Source: Caballeronia sp. M1242 (GTDB lineage Bacteria > Pseudomonadota > Gammaproteobacteria > Burkholderiales > Burkholderiaceae). From it: 64,000 nt of DNA. The notes beneath the pieces were generated by a model, which was given only the letters and a program-made list of their open reading frames with translations, did not search any database and was not told the DNA's origin. Shown here piece by piece: positions 52,797 to 61,504 of the stretch. The stretch lies in NCBI RefSeq assembly GCF_017220215.1, contig NZ_CP071132.1, positions 62,001 through 126,000 on the forward strand. Reading direction: 5' to 3'. The position numbers and the translations under genes are program-made. Position 1 is the stretch's first letter. Each line of letters opens with the position of its first letter.

Positions 52797-52825
52797 TCAC
52801 GCGCGCGCCTGCGAGCGGCGCGTGA
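52797..52825. terminator. Hairpin between convergent genes
   Basis: TCACGCGC (52797-52804) and GCGCGTGA (52818-52825) form a perfect 8-bp stem between the DUF4148 stop and the EAL gene stop. No T-run follows; a shared 3'-end hairpin is likely. Confidence 0.5.
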
Positions 52826-52826
52826 T

Positions 52827-53690
52827 TCAGGCGGCGTCCGCGAACGGCATCGCGCGATGCTTCGCCTCGATGGGCCGTGCAATACGAGCCCCGGGCACGC
52901 TGCCAATGCCGAACACCGGCCGCGCAAGATAGAAGCCTTGCGCGAGAACATGCGGCCACTGTGCGAGCCATTGCGCCTGCGCGGCCGTCTCCACGCCTTC
53001 GATCACGACCGAGAGCTTCAGTCGCGTCATGAGCGAGAGCACCGAAGAGAAGACAGTGCGCGCATCGGCATTGCGCGGCGCTTCCGCCAGCAGTTCCTTT
53101 GCAATCTTCACCGTCCCGAAGCTGATTGGACCCAGCGCGGCCAGGCACGCGAAGCCGGTGCCGAAGTCGTCCATTGCGACGTTGATGCCGCGCGCGCGCA
53201 AACGTTCCACAACCTTGGCGATCGACGGGAAGCGGGCCAGGTCCTGACTTTCGGACAGCTCGACTTCGATAGACGAAGGCGCGATACCGTGATCGCGGCA
53301 TACTGCTTCGAGCCGCTCGGCAAAGCCCACCCGCGCGGCAACCGACGGCGGGACATTGATCGCGACGGGATACGTGCCGCCGCCATTAGCCTGCCACGTC
53401 GAGATGTCGAGCGCGACCGCGTCCATCACGAAGTCGGTCAGTTCGATCATCACTTCTTCGTCATCGAGCGCTTCGTGAAACGCGCCCGGCAGCAGCAAGC
53501 CAAACTCCGGATGTCGCCAGCGAATCAGAGCCTCCATCTGCGCGAGCTCGCCGCTATCGACGCGGTAGATTCCCTGATAAGCCATGCAGAATTCGCCGGC
53601 TTCCAGCCCTTGCAACACCCGCGCTTTCAATGCGTGACCAGACTTCAGCGCGACATTCGATGCGTGCGAGCGGAGTGGAGTTGTCTTCAT
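52827..53690 (-). CDS. Stand-alone EAL domain phosphodiesterase-like protein
   Basis: This 287-aa protein consists of one EAL domain. Key c-di-GMP phosphodiesterase residues are visible: Glu in MEALIRWR, Asn in AINVPPSV, Glu in VELSESQ, the Asp pair in MDDFGTGF, Lys in VKIAKEL (KIAK replaces the common KID), Glu in VIEGVE and Gln in LAQGFYLARP. The last 25 residues form a basic tail. No sensor or membrane part is present. It probably hydrolyses c-di-GMP in the cytoplasm; some stand-alone EAL proteins instead act through protein contacts. Confidence 0.85.
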   Translation of the reverse strand: MKTTPLRSHASNVALKSGHALKARVLQGLEAGEFCMAYQGIYRVDSGELAQMEALIRWRHPEFGLLLPGAFHEALDDEEVMIELTDFVMDAVALDISTWQANGGGTYPVAINVPPSVAARVGFAERLEAVCRDHGIAPSSIEVELSESQDLARFPSIAKVVERLRARGINVAMDDFGTGFACLAALGPISFGTVKIAKELLAEAPRNADARTVFSSVLSLMTRLKLSVVIEGVETAAQAQWLAQWPHVLAQGFYLARPVFGIGSVPGARIARPIEAKHRAMPFADAA

Positions 53691-53998
53691 GCTATGCCGC
53701 CTTGCCAGTGGACCACGCGCTTAAATGCACGAGTCATGCCCGAAAGCGTCATTTGTCGGGCAAATCGGCAGCGACGAGGGCAAACCCTGACCTATGCCTC
53801 AAGGCAGTGCACGGTTCGGACCCGTTAACGTTTCAAAGGCGACACAGACAGCGGGGCGCCGTATAAAAATGACGGCGCTGCAACCGGCAGAGGTAATAAC
53901 TATCCTCGCGCCGCTTCATCGGCAGCGGCGGACTTTGCAGTTTCTGCTGACGTTTCGGCAATTGTTTGTAATCCGCACTAGTGCAACGACTTGCGCAA
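53691..53998. other. Intergenic region upstream of the EAL gene
   Basis: This stretch of 308 bases lies between the EAL start and the stop of the polyol ATPase gene, both on the minus strand. It should hold the EAL promoter. I see no gene, repeat or convincing promoter. Confidence 0.45.
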
Positions 53999-55120
53999 TT
54001 AGATGGTCGCGGCTTGCGCAACCGAGCGAACCCGCGCGAGCGCCTTGCCGTCTTCGCCGAAGAGATGCACGTGCCGTATGCTGAAGCCGACGTTCAGCCG
54101 CTGACCATCGACAGCCGTGGATTCACCCGAACCCTTCACCTGAATCACGAGATCGTTCGGTAATCTAACGTGCAGCAGCGTCTCGCCGCCAAGGTGCTCG
54201 ATCACCATGACATCGCCGACGAGACCGCTGTCGATATCGCCGCCTCGCTCTTCGATGAAATGCTCGGGCCGTATGCCGAGCGTGAGTGTTTCTCCCACCT
54301 TGACCGACGACGCATCGAAAGGCAGCGTCAACGGCTCGCCACCCGGCAGCTCGATGGTCACGCCGGCGTGATCCACGCGCAGCACGCGCACGTCGATGAA
54401 GTTCATCTTAGGCGAACCGATGAATCCCGCGACGAAGCGATTGTGCGGGGTGCGATACAACTCGAGCGGCGAACCGATCTGCTCCACGCGGCCATGATTA
54501 AGCACGACGATACGATCGGCCATGGTCATGGCTTCGGTCTGATCGTGCGTGACGTAGATCATCGTTGCGTTCAACTGCTTGTGGAGCTTGATGAGTTCGA
54601 GCCGCATCTGCACGCGCAGCGCGGCGTCGAGATTGGAAAGCGGCTCGTCGAAGAGAAAGACTTTCGGCTCGCGAACGATAGAGCGCCCAATGGCGACGCG
54701 CTGACGCTGGCCGCCCGAGAGCGCCCGCGGACGACGCTCCAGCAATTGTCCGATTTGCAGAATCTCCGCTGCGCGCTGCACTCGCTCTTTGATCTGCGCT
54801 TCGGGGAGCTTCAGCATGCGCAGTCCGAACGCGATGTTCTCGTAGACCGTCATGTGGGGATAGAGCGCATACGACTGAAAGACCATCGCCACGCCGCGTT
54901 GCGAGGGTTCGAGGTCGGTCACGTCTTCGCCACCGATCAACACCTGTCCCGAGTCGCTTCGCTCGAGTCCCGCGATGGTGCGCAGCAAGGTGGACTTGCC
55001 GCACCCCGACGGACCCACGAAGACCATGAACTCACGGTCGGCTACTTCGATGTCGATGCCCTTCAGCACATCGGCGCCCGCAAAGGACTTGCGAATCTGC
55101 TGCAAATGGACTGCGCTCAT
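53999..55120 (-). CDS. Sugar/polyol ABC transporter ATPase (MalK/UgpC/SmoK type)
   Basis: This 373-aa protein has the MalK-type layout: ATPase domain (1-235; Walker A GPSGCGKST, signature LSGGQRQRVAIGRSI, Walker B VFLFDEPLSNLDAAL, H-loop THDQTEAMTM) and a C-terminal beta-barrel regulatory domain (TOBE; GIRPEHFIEE). It energises the two permeases encoded on the opposite strand. It is divergent from the rest of the transporter operon, an unusual arrangement that gives the ATPase its own transcript from the shared control region. Confidence 0.9.
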   Translation of the reverse strand: MSAVHLQQIRKSFAGADVLKGIDIEVADREFMVFVGPSGCGKSTLLRTIAGLERSDSGQVLIGGEDVTDLEPSQRGVAMVFQSYALYPHMTVYENIAFGLRMLKLPEAQIKERVQRAAEILQIGQLLERRPRALSGGQRQRVAIGRSIVREPKVFLFDEPLSNLDAALRVQMRLELIKLHKQLNATMIYVTHDQTEAMTMADRIVVLNHGRVEQIGSPLELYRTPHNRFVAGFIGSPKMNFIDVRVLRVDHAGVTIELPGGEPLTLPFDASSVKVGETLTLGIRPEHFIEERGGDIDSGLVGDVMVIEHLGGETLLHVRLPNDLVIQVKGSGESTAVDGQRLNVGFSIRHVHLFGEDGKALARVRSVAQAATI

Positions 55121-55205
55121 GCGTGTCTCCTACCGGAACGAGTGCAAGGCTGAACTGCTCGGTCGCGCGCAGTGCAGCATCGGATTGCTTCCGTCGATTT
55201 AGTTC

Positions 55206-55234
55206 TTGACAAGCTGTTCGGGCCCAAATATACA
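55206..55234 (+). promoter_or_regulatory. Sigma-70 promoter of the polyol operon
   Basis: TTGACA (55206-55211), a 17-base spacer and TATACA (55229-55234) form a near-consensus promoter reading into the binding-protein gene, leaving a leader of about 135 bases before its ATG. The -10 box abuts the dyad at 55236. Confidence 0.75.
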
Positions 55235-55235
55235 A

Positions 55236-55255
55236 TTGTAAAAAGCAAATTACAA
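55236..55255. promoter_or_regulatory. Operator-like dyad over the polyol promoter start site
   Basis: TTGTAA (55236-55241) and TTACAA (55250-55255) are perfect inverted halves spaced by 8 bases, covering the expected transcription start. A further palindrome TACAATTGTA (55231-55240) overlaps the -10 box. The SorC-type regulator encoded at 58633 is the likely ligand-responsive binder; this is inferred. Confidence 0.65.
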
Positions 55256-55377
55256 GTGAAACGGCGCAGCGTGACGCGCTTTCAACTTCACTCGGTCACG
55301 GTGGGTCGCAAGAACAGAGACGAAGAATCAGACGAAGAATCCGCAAGCCATTAGCTCAAGAAAAACAGGAGACAGGC

Positions 55378-56748
55378 ATGAACAATCGCTTCATCCCGGC
55401 CAAGCACGTTGGCCCGCTCAAACACGTCGCGGCTATTGCGCTGCTTGCCGCAAGCGCCGCGTTCGCCGCATCGAACGCTCATGCCTGGACACTGAAGGAA
55501 GCGGCGCAGCCGTACTCGGGCACCACGATCAAAGCCATATTCCTGGATCGCCCGGGATACAAGGCCGCACAAACCCTGATACCGCAGTTCGAGAAGGAAA
55601 CCGGCATCAAGGTGCGCTGGGAAGTCATTCCGTACGAGAACACGCGCGAGAAGGAAGTGCTGAACTTCGTCGGCGGCGGGGACCAGGACGTGGTGCTCGT
55701 CGACGTCGTGTGGATCGGCGAGTTCGCGAGCAACAAGTGGCTCGTGCCGATCAAGAAGTTCACGGACGATGCGAAGCTCGCCGACCCGAGCCTGAATCTG
55801 AAGGGCTTTTTCCCGATCCTGCTCGATTCGTTCGGGACGTGGGACAAGGTCACCTACGGCCTGCCGTTCGATAACTATTCCGGCCTCATGTTCTACAACA
55901 AGTGCATGTTGAAGGACGCAGGCTTCGACGAGCCGCCGAAGACGTGGGACGAATTGTTGAACACGTATGCGCCGAAGCTCACGAAGGGCGACAAGTTCGC
56001 CTTCGCGTTGCAGTCGCGCCGTGGCGAAACGCAATCGGCGGATAGCTTCATGCGCGTGCTATGGCCCAACGGCGGCTCGCTGCTCGATGCGAAGTTCAAG
56101 TCGAATCTCATGTCGCCGCAATCGCAGGCGGGCCTGGAATATCGGCAGAAGCTGATGAAGTACATGCCGCCGGGCATCGTCGACTTCGATCACGCCGAAG
56201 CGGTCAATGCGCTCGCGCAAGGGCAGGTGGCGATGATCACCGAATGGTCCGCGTTCTATCCGACGCTGACCGATCCGAGCAAGTCGAAGCTCGGCAACTG
56301 TCTTGCCATCACGACGGAGCCTAAAGGTCCGGCGGGTCTCAAGCCGGCGCTCGGCGGCTTCTCGCTTGCGGTCAACGCCAAGTCGAACGCGAAGAAGCAG
56401 GCGGCTTCGTGGCTCTTTATCCAATGGATCACGTCCGAGGCAATGGCGAAGCCCTATCTCGACGCGGGCGGCGTGCCGGCGCGCATGGCGGTCTATCAGG
56501 ACAAGGCCGTGCAGGACAAGTATCCGTTCGTGAAGCCGATGGTGGAATCGTGGCAAGGCGGCGTGCCTGATTACCGGCCGCGCTTCCCGGAATGGCCTGC
56601 TGTGTCGGAAGTGATCGGCGAATGGGGCAGCAAGATGATGCTCGGACAGGTGACGGTGAAAGAAGGCGCGCAGACCATCGGCCAAAAGACCGAAGACATC
56701 CTGAAGAAAGCGGGCTATTACGACGGCAAGAAGCCGCTCTTGAAGTAA
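55378..56748 (+). CDS. Periplasmic polyol/sugar-binding protein of an ABC importer
   Basis: This 456-aa protein has a signal peptide (cleavage near AHA-WTLKE) and an extracellular solute-binding type 1 fold: PQFEKETGIKVRWEVIPYEN, DVVLVDVVWIGEFA, LPFDNYSGLMFYNKCML and AASWLFIQWITSEAMAKPYL. Such proteins bind sugars, sorbitol/mannitol or glycerol phosphate. AGGAGACAGGC precedes the ATG. It is the first gene after the promoter at 55206 and is followed by two permeases, a regulator and three polyol-type dehydrogenases, so a polyol ligand is likely. Confidence 0.88.
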   Translation: MNNRFIPAKHVGPLKHVAAIALLAASAAFAASNAHAWTLKEAAQPYSGTTIKAIFLDRPGYKAAQTLIPQFEKETGIKVRWEVIPYENTREKEVLNFVGGGDQDVVLVDVVWIGEFASNKWLVPIKKFTDDAKLADPSLNLKGFFPILLDSFGTWDKVTYGLPFDNYSGLMFYNKCMLKDAGFDEPPKTWDELLNTYAPKLTKGDKFAFALQSRRGETQSADSFMRVLWPNGGSLLDAKFKSNLMSPQSQAGLEYRQKLMKYMPPGIVDFDHAEAVNALAQGQVAMITEWSAFYPTLTDPSKSKLGNCLAITTEPKGPAGLKPALGGFSLAVNAKSNAKKQAASWLFIQWITSEAMAKPYLDAGGVPARMAVYQDKAVQDKYPFVKPMVESWQGGVPDYRPRFPEWPAVSEVIGEWGSKMMLGQVTVKEGAQTIGQKTEDILKKAGYYDGKKPLLK

Positions 56749-56777
56749 GCACGACGATCAGGAACCGGAGACGACGG

Positions 56778-57719
56778 ATGGCGAACAGCACTGCAACTCC
56801 CGCGACGCACGCCCGCGGTCCGCGCAACGGCGCGCGCCGCTTCGCGGTATTGCCGCGCTCGCCTGCATTCTGGTTCCTGATTCCCGCTATTTTCGCGCTG
56901 GCGGTCATCGGCATCTATCCGCTATTGCTTGCGCTCTACAACTCGTTTCACCAGTACAAGCTCGCGGATCTCGCATCGGGCACGCCGTTCGTCGGCTTCG
57001 ACAACTACATGGCGACGCTCTCGGACCCTTCGTTCTGGGGCGCGCTCGGACGCACGGCGTTATTCCTTTGCCTGACGTTGCCGATCGAAGTGGCGCTCGG
57101 TCTGTTCGCGGCGCTGATGCTGCATCGCACGGACCTGCGCTTCATGCGAGCGGCGGCGCGCGTGAGTCTCGTCATTCCGATGGCGACCACGTACGCGGTC
57201 GTCGGTCTGATCGGGCGGCTCATCTTCAACCGGCAATTCGGCGTGGCGAACTATCTGACGAGCCTCTTCGGCATTCCGCCGCAGGACTGGCTCGCCGATC
57301 CGACGCTCGCGTTCGTGTCCGTGATGATCATGGATGTGTGGCAATGGACGCCCTTTTGCGCGCTCATCATGTTGGCAGGGCTTTCGATGGTGCCCAAGGA
57401 AGCCGAAGAGGCCGCCCGCCTCGAAACGCCGAAATGGAGCATGATTCTGTGGCACTTGCAGCGGCCGTATCTATTGCCGGGCTTGACCGCCATTCTCATT
57501 CTTCGCTCGGCTGACATGCTCAAGATGTTCGACGCCGTCTTCACGATGACCCGCGGCGGCCCCGGCACCGCCACTGAATTCATCAGCGTCTATATCCAGC
57601 GCGTGGGCTTTCGGCTCTTCGATCAAGGCATGGCGTCGGCGCAGGCCATCATTCTGCTCATTCTGACCATCGTGCTTTCGCGTCTCTACATTCGTTTTGT
57701 TTATCGGGAGGCCGCGTGA
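56778..57719 (+). CDS. Polyol/sugar ABC transporter permease (MalF/SmoF type)
   Basis: This 313-aa membrane protein has six main helices and the EAA loop typical of binding-protein-dependent permeases (EAEEAARLETPKWSMILWHL). The N-terminal cytoplasmic tail is Ala/Arg-rich. FAVLPRSPAFWFLIPAIFAL is the usual first helix of sorbitol/mannitol-type permeases. CGGAGACGACGG precedes the ATG. Its stop overlaps the GTG start of the next permease (GTGA at 57716-57719), coupling the two. Confidence 0.9.
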   Translation: MANSTATPATHARGPRNGARRFAVLPRSPAFWFLIPAIFALAVIGIYPLLLALYNSFHQYKLADLASGTPFVGFDNYMATLSDPSFWGALGRTALFLCLTLPIEVALGLFAALMLHRTDLRFMRAAARVSLVIPMATTYAVVGLIGRLIFNRQFGVANYLTSLFGIPPQDWLADPTLAFVSVMIMDVWQWTPFCALIMLAGLSMVPKEAEEAARLETPKWSMILWHLQRPYLLPGLTAILILRSADMLKMFDAVFTMTRGGPGTATEFISVYIQRVGFRLFDQGMASAQAIILLILTIVLSRLYIRFVYREAA

Positions 57720-58597
57720 GTACATCGGCTCTGCAAACGTCGAACAATGGCACGAGTCAGCGCGCGAGACGCGCGCGCGCCGCACGCAGGCGCGCGACCG
57801 TATGGCACTTTCTCGGGCTCGTGGTCGTGTTCCTGTCGTCTGTGTTTCCGTTCTACTGGATGGTGACGACGAGCCTGAAGAGCCAGGCCGATGCGCTCGC
57901 GTATCCGCCGAAGTGGCTGTTCAGTCCGACCTTGCATCACTATTCCGCTGCGCTTTTCGAGCACGACGTAGCAGGCAGCTTGCTCAACTCATTCATCATT
58001 GCGAGCTGCACGACGGTGCTCGCCATTCTGCTGGGAACGCCTGCCGCCTACGCACTCGCGCGCTATGAGTTTCGCGGCAAGGAAGACCTGTGGTTCTGGT
58101 TCATCTCGAACCGGATGGTGAGTCCGGTGGTGCTCGCAGTGCCGTTCTTTCTGATCGCGACGAAGCTCGATCTCGTCGATACGCATATCGTGTTGATACT
58201 GCTCTATCTGACGTTCTCGTTGCCGATCGTCGTGTGGATCTGCACCGACCAGTTCCGCAACATTCCTGTCGAACTGGACGAAGCCGCGCGGCTCGATGGC
58301 GCGTCGCCGTGGCGTGTGTTCTGGCGCATCAATCTTCCGCTCGCGATGCCGGGCATCGTGGTCTCCGCGATCTTCGCGTTCATCTTCTCGTGGAACGATC
58401 TGCTCTATGCGCTGGTGCTGACGCGTACCGATGCGATCACGTCGCCGGTCGCAGCGACGAGCTATATGAGCGGCTATGAGTTGCCGTGGGGCGAAATCAT
58501 GGCGACCGGCACGCTGATCGTGCTGCCGATGGTGGTGTTCGCGTTGCTCGTGTCGGGCCGGCTCGTACAAGGGCTCACGATGGGCGCGGTGAAGTAG
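57716..58597 (+). CDS. Polyol/sugar ABC transporter permease (MalG/SmoG type)
   Basis: This 293-aa membrane protein has six helices and the EAA loop ELDEAARLDGASPWRVFWRI, with LPLAMPGIVVSAIFAFIFSW after it, as in MalG-like permeases. It begins at GTG within the previous gene's stop and has an Arg-rich N-terminal tail. With the upstream permease it forms the channel powered by the divergently encoded ATPase. Confidence 0.9.
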   Translation: MSTSALQTSNNGTSQRARRARAARRRATVWHFLGLVVVFLSSVFPFYWMVTTSLKSQADALAYPPKWLFSPTLHHYSAALFEHDVAGSLLNSFIIASCTTVLAILLGTPAAYALARYEFRGKEDLWFWFISNRMVSPVVLAVPFFLIATKLDLVDTHIVLILLYLTFSLPIVVWICTDQFRNIPVELDEAARLDGASPWRVFWRINLPLAMPGIVVSAIFAFIFSWNDLLYALVLTRTDAITSPVAATSYMSGYELPWGEIMATGTLIVLPMVVFALLVSGRLVQGLTMGAVK

Positions 58598-58632
58598 ACT
58601 CGCGCCTTCTACAGCATGACCACAGTGAGAAC

Positions 58633-59613
58633 ATGAGCAAGACAGCGCCGTCCATCGCCCTAGCAGAGACAGACGAGTCCATCGACTCGGAGGAAGAACT
58701 GCAGGCGCGCGTCGCCTGGCACTACTACGTCGGCAATCTGACGCAGCAGGAAATCGCTCAGCGTATCGGCAGCAATCGCGTGCGCGTGAACCGGCTGCTC
58801 GCGGCGAGCCGCGAATCGGGACTGGTGCAGATCACCATCAACAGCAAGATCGCGCCGTGCGTGGCGCTGGAAAGCGCGCTCGAACGGCGGTTCGGGCTGG
58901 AATGCGCGGTGGTCGTGCCGACGGGCGCGAATACCGAGGCGAATAACACGGCTTTAGGCATCGGCGCGGCTTCGTACTTCGCGAAGCAGATCGTCGCGGG
59001 GCAGACCATCGGACTCGGCTGGGGCCGCACGATTCGCGCGGTCCTGCGTGCCATGCCGCAACGCAGTTATGGCGCGGTGTCGGCGGTGTCGCTGCAAGGA
59101 GGCTTGTCGCATTGCCCGAGCATCAACACGTTCGACATCGTCTCGGACTTCGCGAACATCTGCCGGGCGGACGGGTATCTCTTTGCCGCGCCTATCTATG
59201 TCAGCAGCCAGAAAGCGCGCGACGTGATCTTGCAGGAAGGCACGGTGCGCGAAACCTATGAACTCGCGCGTTCTGCGGACCTGGCGCTGCTAACGTGCGG
59301 AGACCTCACGGAATCGCTCGTCGTGACCTATGGTATCGACAATCCCGACCAGTTGCGCACGCTGGAAAAAGCGGGCGCAGTGGGCGACATGCTCGGTCAC
59401 TTCATGGATGAAGACGGCGAGTTGATCGACCATCCGCTGAATCGCCGCACCGTGGCGATCACGCTCGAAGACTTGCGCAAGATTCGCCGCGTGGTCCTCG
59501 TGAGCGGCGGTGCGAAGAAGTTTCATGTCACGCGTGCGGCATTGCGCGGGCGCTATCCGTCGGTGCTCGTCACCGATGAAGACACCGCGCGACGTCTGTG
59601 CGATGAACCTTGA
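58633..59613 (+). CDS. SorC/DeoR-type sugar-binding transcriptional regulator
   Basis: This 326-aa protein has an N-terminal helix-turn-helix (LTQQEIAQRIGSNRVRVNRL at about 38-57) preceded by ARVAWHYYVGN, the classic SorC beginning. A large C-terminal sugar-phosphate-binding-like domain follows (TIGLGWGRTIRAVLRAMP, then LTCGDLT, and VSGGAKK near the end). It lies inside the polyol operon, 35 bp after the second permease, so it is probably a local repressor or activator responding to a pathway sugar. The dyad at 55236 is a likely target. Confidence 0.9.
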   Translation: MSKTAPSIALAETDESIDSEEELQARVAWHYYVGNLTQQEIAQRIGSNRVRVNRLLAASRESGLVQITINSKIAPCVALESALERRFGLECAVVVPTGANTEANNTALGIGAASYFAKQIVAGQTIGLGWGRTIRAVLRAMPQRSYGAVSAVSLQGGLSHCPSINTFDIVSDFANICRADGYLFAAPIYVSSQKARDVILQEGTVRETYELARSADLALLTCGDLTESLVVTYGIDNPDQLRTLEKAGAVGDMLGHFMDEDGELIDHPLNRRTVAITLEDLRKIRRVVLVSGGAKKFHVTRAALRGRYPSVLVTDEDTARRLCDEP

Positions 59614-59620
59614 AGAGTCC

Positions 59621-60367
59621 ATGACAACCATCGACAGAAACCGCGAATTCGCCGGCAAGACGGTGCTCGTGACCGGCGCCGGAAAGGGCATCGGCCATGC
59701 GACGGTGCATCTGCTGACCGAGCGCGGCGCGCGCGTGATTGCGCTGAGCCGCAGCGCGACGGATCTCGCCGCGCTGGCGAGCGAGACCGGTTGCGAGACC
59801 TTCGCCGTCGATCTGGCCGATGCCAATGCAGCCCGCGAGGCCGCGCGCGCCGCGCAGCCGGTGGACCTGCTCGTGAACTGCGCGGGCCTCGTCGAATTGC
59901 AGCCTTTTCTCGATACCACCGTCGATGCCTTCGATCTCACGATGCACGTCAACGTTCGCGCTGCGATGATCGTGGCGCAGGAGTGCGCGAAGAGCATGAT
60001 CGCGCGCCAGGCGGGCGGCGCGATAGTGAACGTGTCGAGTCTGTCGGCAAATGTCGGCTTGCCGCTGCACGCATCGTATTGCGCATCGAAGGGCGCGCTG
60101 GATGCCATGACGCGCGTGATGGCGGTCGAATTGGGACCGCACGGCATCCGCGTGAACGCGGTCAATCCCGTCGTGACCATGACGCCGATGGCCGAGAAAG
60201 CCTGGAGCGATCCCGCGAAATCCGGCCCCATGCTCGCGCGCATTCCGCTCAATCGTTTCGTGCAGCCGGTGGAAGTGGCGCGCACCATCGCGTATCTGCT
60301 CGGCGACGATTCCAGCATGGTGAGCGGCGTGAGCCTCGCGATCGACGGCGGCTTTCAGGCGGGATAG
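59621..60367 (+). CDS. SDR oxidoreductase resembling L-xylulose (dicarbonyl) reductase
   Basis: This 248-aa classical SDR has the cofactor motif VTGAGKGIG, LVNCAGLVELQPF, catalytic Ser in VNVSSLSAN, Tyr-x3-Lys in SYCASKGAL and a C-terminal GVSLAIDGGFQAG. VMAVELGPHGIRVNAVNPVV and MAEKAWSDP resemble animal dicarbonyl/L-xylulose reductase, which interconverts L-xylulose and xylitol. D-threitol dehydrogenases are also SDRs, so the substrate is uncertain. I prefer the ATG at 59621 (GAAGAG upstream) over 59603, which overlaps the regulator gene; either would be coupled to it. Confidence 0.85.
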   Translation: MTTIDRNREFAGKTVLVTGAGKGIGHATVHLLTERGARVIALSRSATDLAALASETGCETFAVDLADANAAREAARAAQPVDLLVNCAGLVELQPFLDTTVDAFDLTMHVNVRAAMIVAQECAKSMIARQAGGAIVNVSSLSANVGLPLHASYCASKGALDAMTRVMAVELGPHGIRVNAVNPVVTMTPMAEKAWSDPAKSGPMLARIPLNRFVQPVEVARTIAYLLGDDSSMVSGVSLAIDGGFQAG

Positions 60368-60434
60368 CTCACGACGCATTGAACAGATTCAATCCGACTC
60401 AATCGACTCAAACGAACAGCACGAAGGAACGACA

Positions 60435-61469
60435 ATGGAAGCACTGGTTCTAGAAGAAGCACGCCGCATCAGCCTGCGCCCGTTCAGCTTGCCGCAGGTC
60501 GTCGGGCCGCGCGATGTGCGCATACGCATTCACACGGTCGGCATTTGCGGCAGCGATGTTCATTACTACCAGCACGGCCGCATCGGTCCGTTCGTCGTCA
60601 ATGAGCCGATGGTTCTCGGGCACGAGGCATCCGGCACGGTGGTCGAAGTCGGCGAGGAAGTGACGAATCTGAAAGCGGGCGACCGCGTATGCATGGAGCC
60701 GGGCGTGCCCGACATGGAATCGCGTGCATCGCGCGAAGGCATGTACAACCTCGACCCCAAAGTGCGCTTCTGGGCCACGCCGCCGGTGCACGGTTGTCTC
60801 GCCCCCTACGTGGTGCATCCCGCCGCGTTCACCTACAAGCTGCCGGACAACGTGAGCTTCGCCGAAGGCGCGATCGTCGAGCCGCTTTCCATCGGCTTGC
60901 AGGCCGCGAAGAAGGCCGCGATCAAGCCCGGGGATGTCGCCGTGGTGCTCGGCGCGGGGACCATCGGCATGATGTGCGCGCTGGCCGCGCTGGCCGGTGG
61001 TTGCAGCCGCGCGATCGTGTGCGATCTCGTGCAGGAGAAGCTCGACCTGATCGGCGGCGTGCAGGGCGTAACGGCGGTCAACATTCGCGACGAGCGCGTG
61101 CAGGACGTCGTGTCGCGGCTGACCGACGGCTGGGGCGCGGATATCGTGTTCGAGGCAAGCGGCAATGAGAAAGCGTTCGAAGGCATTGTCGATCTGCTCT
61201 GCCCAGGTGGCTGTCTCGTGCTCGTCGGCATGCCGCAGCGCGCTATTCCTCTGGATGTGGTCGCGGTGCAGATCAAGGAAGCGCGTATCGAATCCGTATT
61301 CCGTTACGCGAATATCTTCCCGCGCGCCATTCAGTTGATCGCATCGGGCAAGCTGGATGTGAAGCCTTTCATCTCGCGCACGTTCCCGTTCGCGGAAGGC
61401 ATCAAGGCTTTCGAAGAAGCGGCGAGCGGCGTGCCGACCGATGTGAAAGTGCAGATCGTGATGGAATGA
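60435..61469 (+). CDS. Zinc-type polyol dehydrogenase resembling xylitol/sorbitol dehydrogenase
   Basis: This 344-aa medium-chain dehydrogenase has catalytic-zinc ligands in GICGSDVHYY (Cys), GHEASG (His, Glu) and the Glu of IVEPLSIG. The Rossmann motif is VLGAGTIGM. YNLDPKVRFWATPPVHG is the sorbitol/xylitol dehydrogenase signature. The four-Cys structural zinc lobe is absent: EPGVPDMESRASREGMYNLD occupies its place. The enzyme should oxidise xylitol or another polyol to a 2-ketose with NAD+. It is 67 bp after the SDR gene in the polyol operon. Confidence 0.88.
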   Translation: MEALVLEEARRISLRPFSLPQVVGPRDVRIRIHTVGICGSDVHYYQHGRIGPFVVNEPMVLGHEASGTVVEVGEEVTNLKAGDRVCMEPGVPDMESRASREGMYNLDPKVRFWATPPVHGCLAPYVVHPAAFTYKLPDNVSFAEGAIVEPLSIGLQAAKKAAIKPGDVAVVLGAGTIGMMCALAALAGGCSRAIVCDLVQEKLDLIGGVQGVTAVNIRDERVQDVVSRLTDGWGADIVFEASGNEKAFEGIVDLLCPGGCLVLVGMPQRAIPLDVVAVQIKEARIESVFRYANIFPRAIQLIASGKLDVKPFISRTFPFAEGIKAFEEAASGVPTDVKVQIVME

Positions 61470-61504
61470 ACAAGCGCTAACGATAAATGACCGGAGACGC
61501 GATC

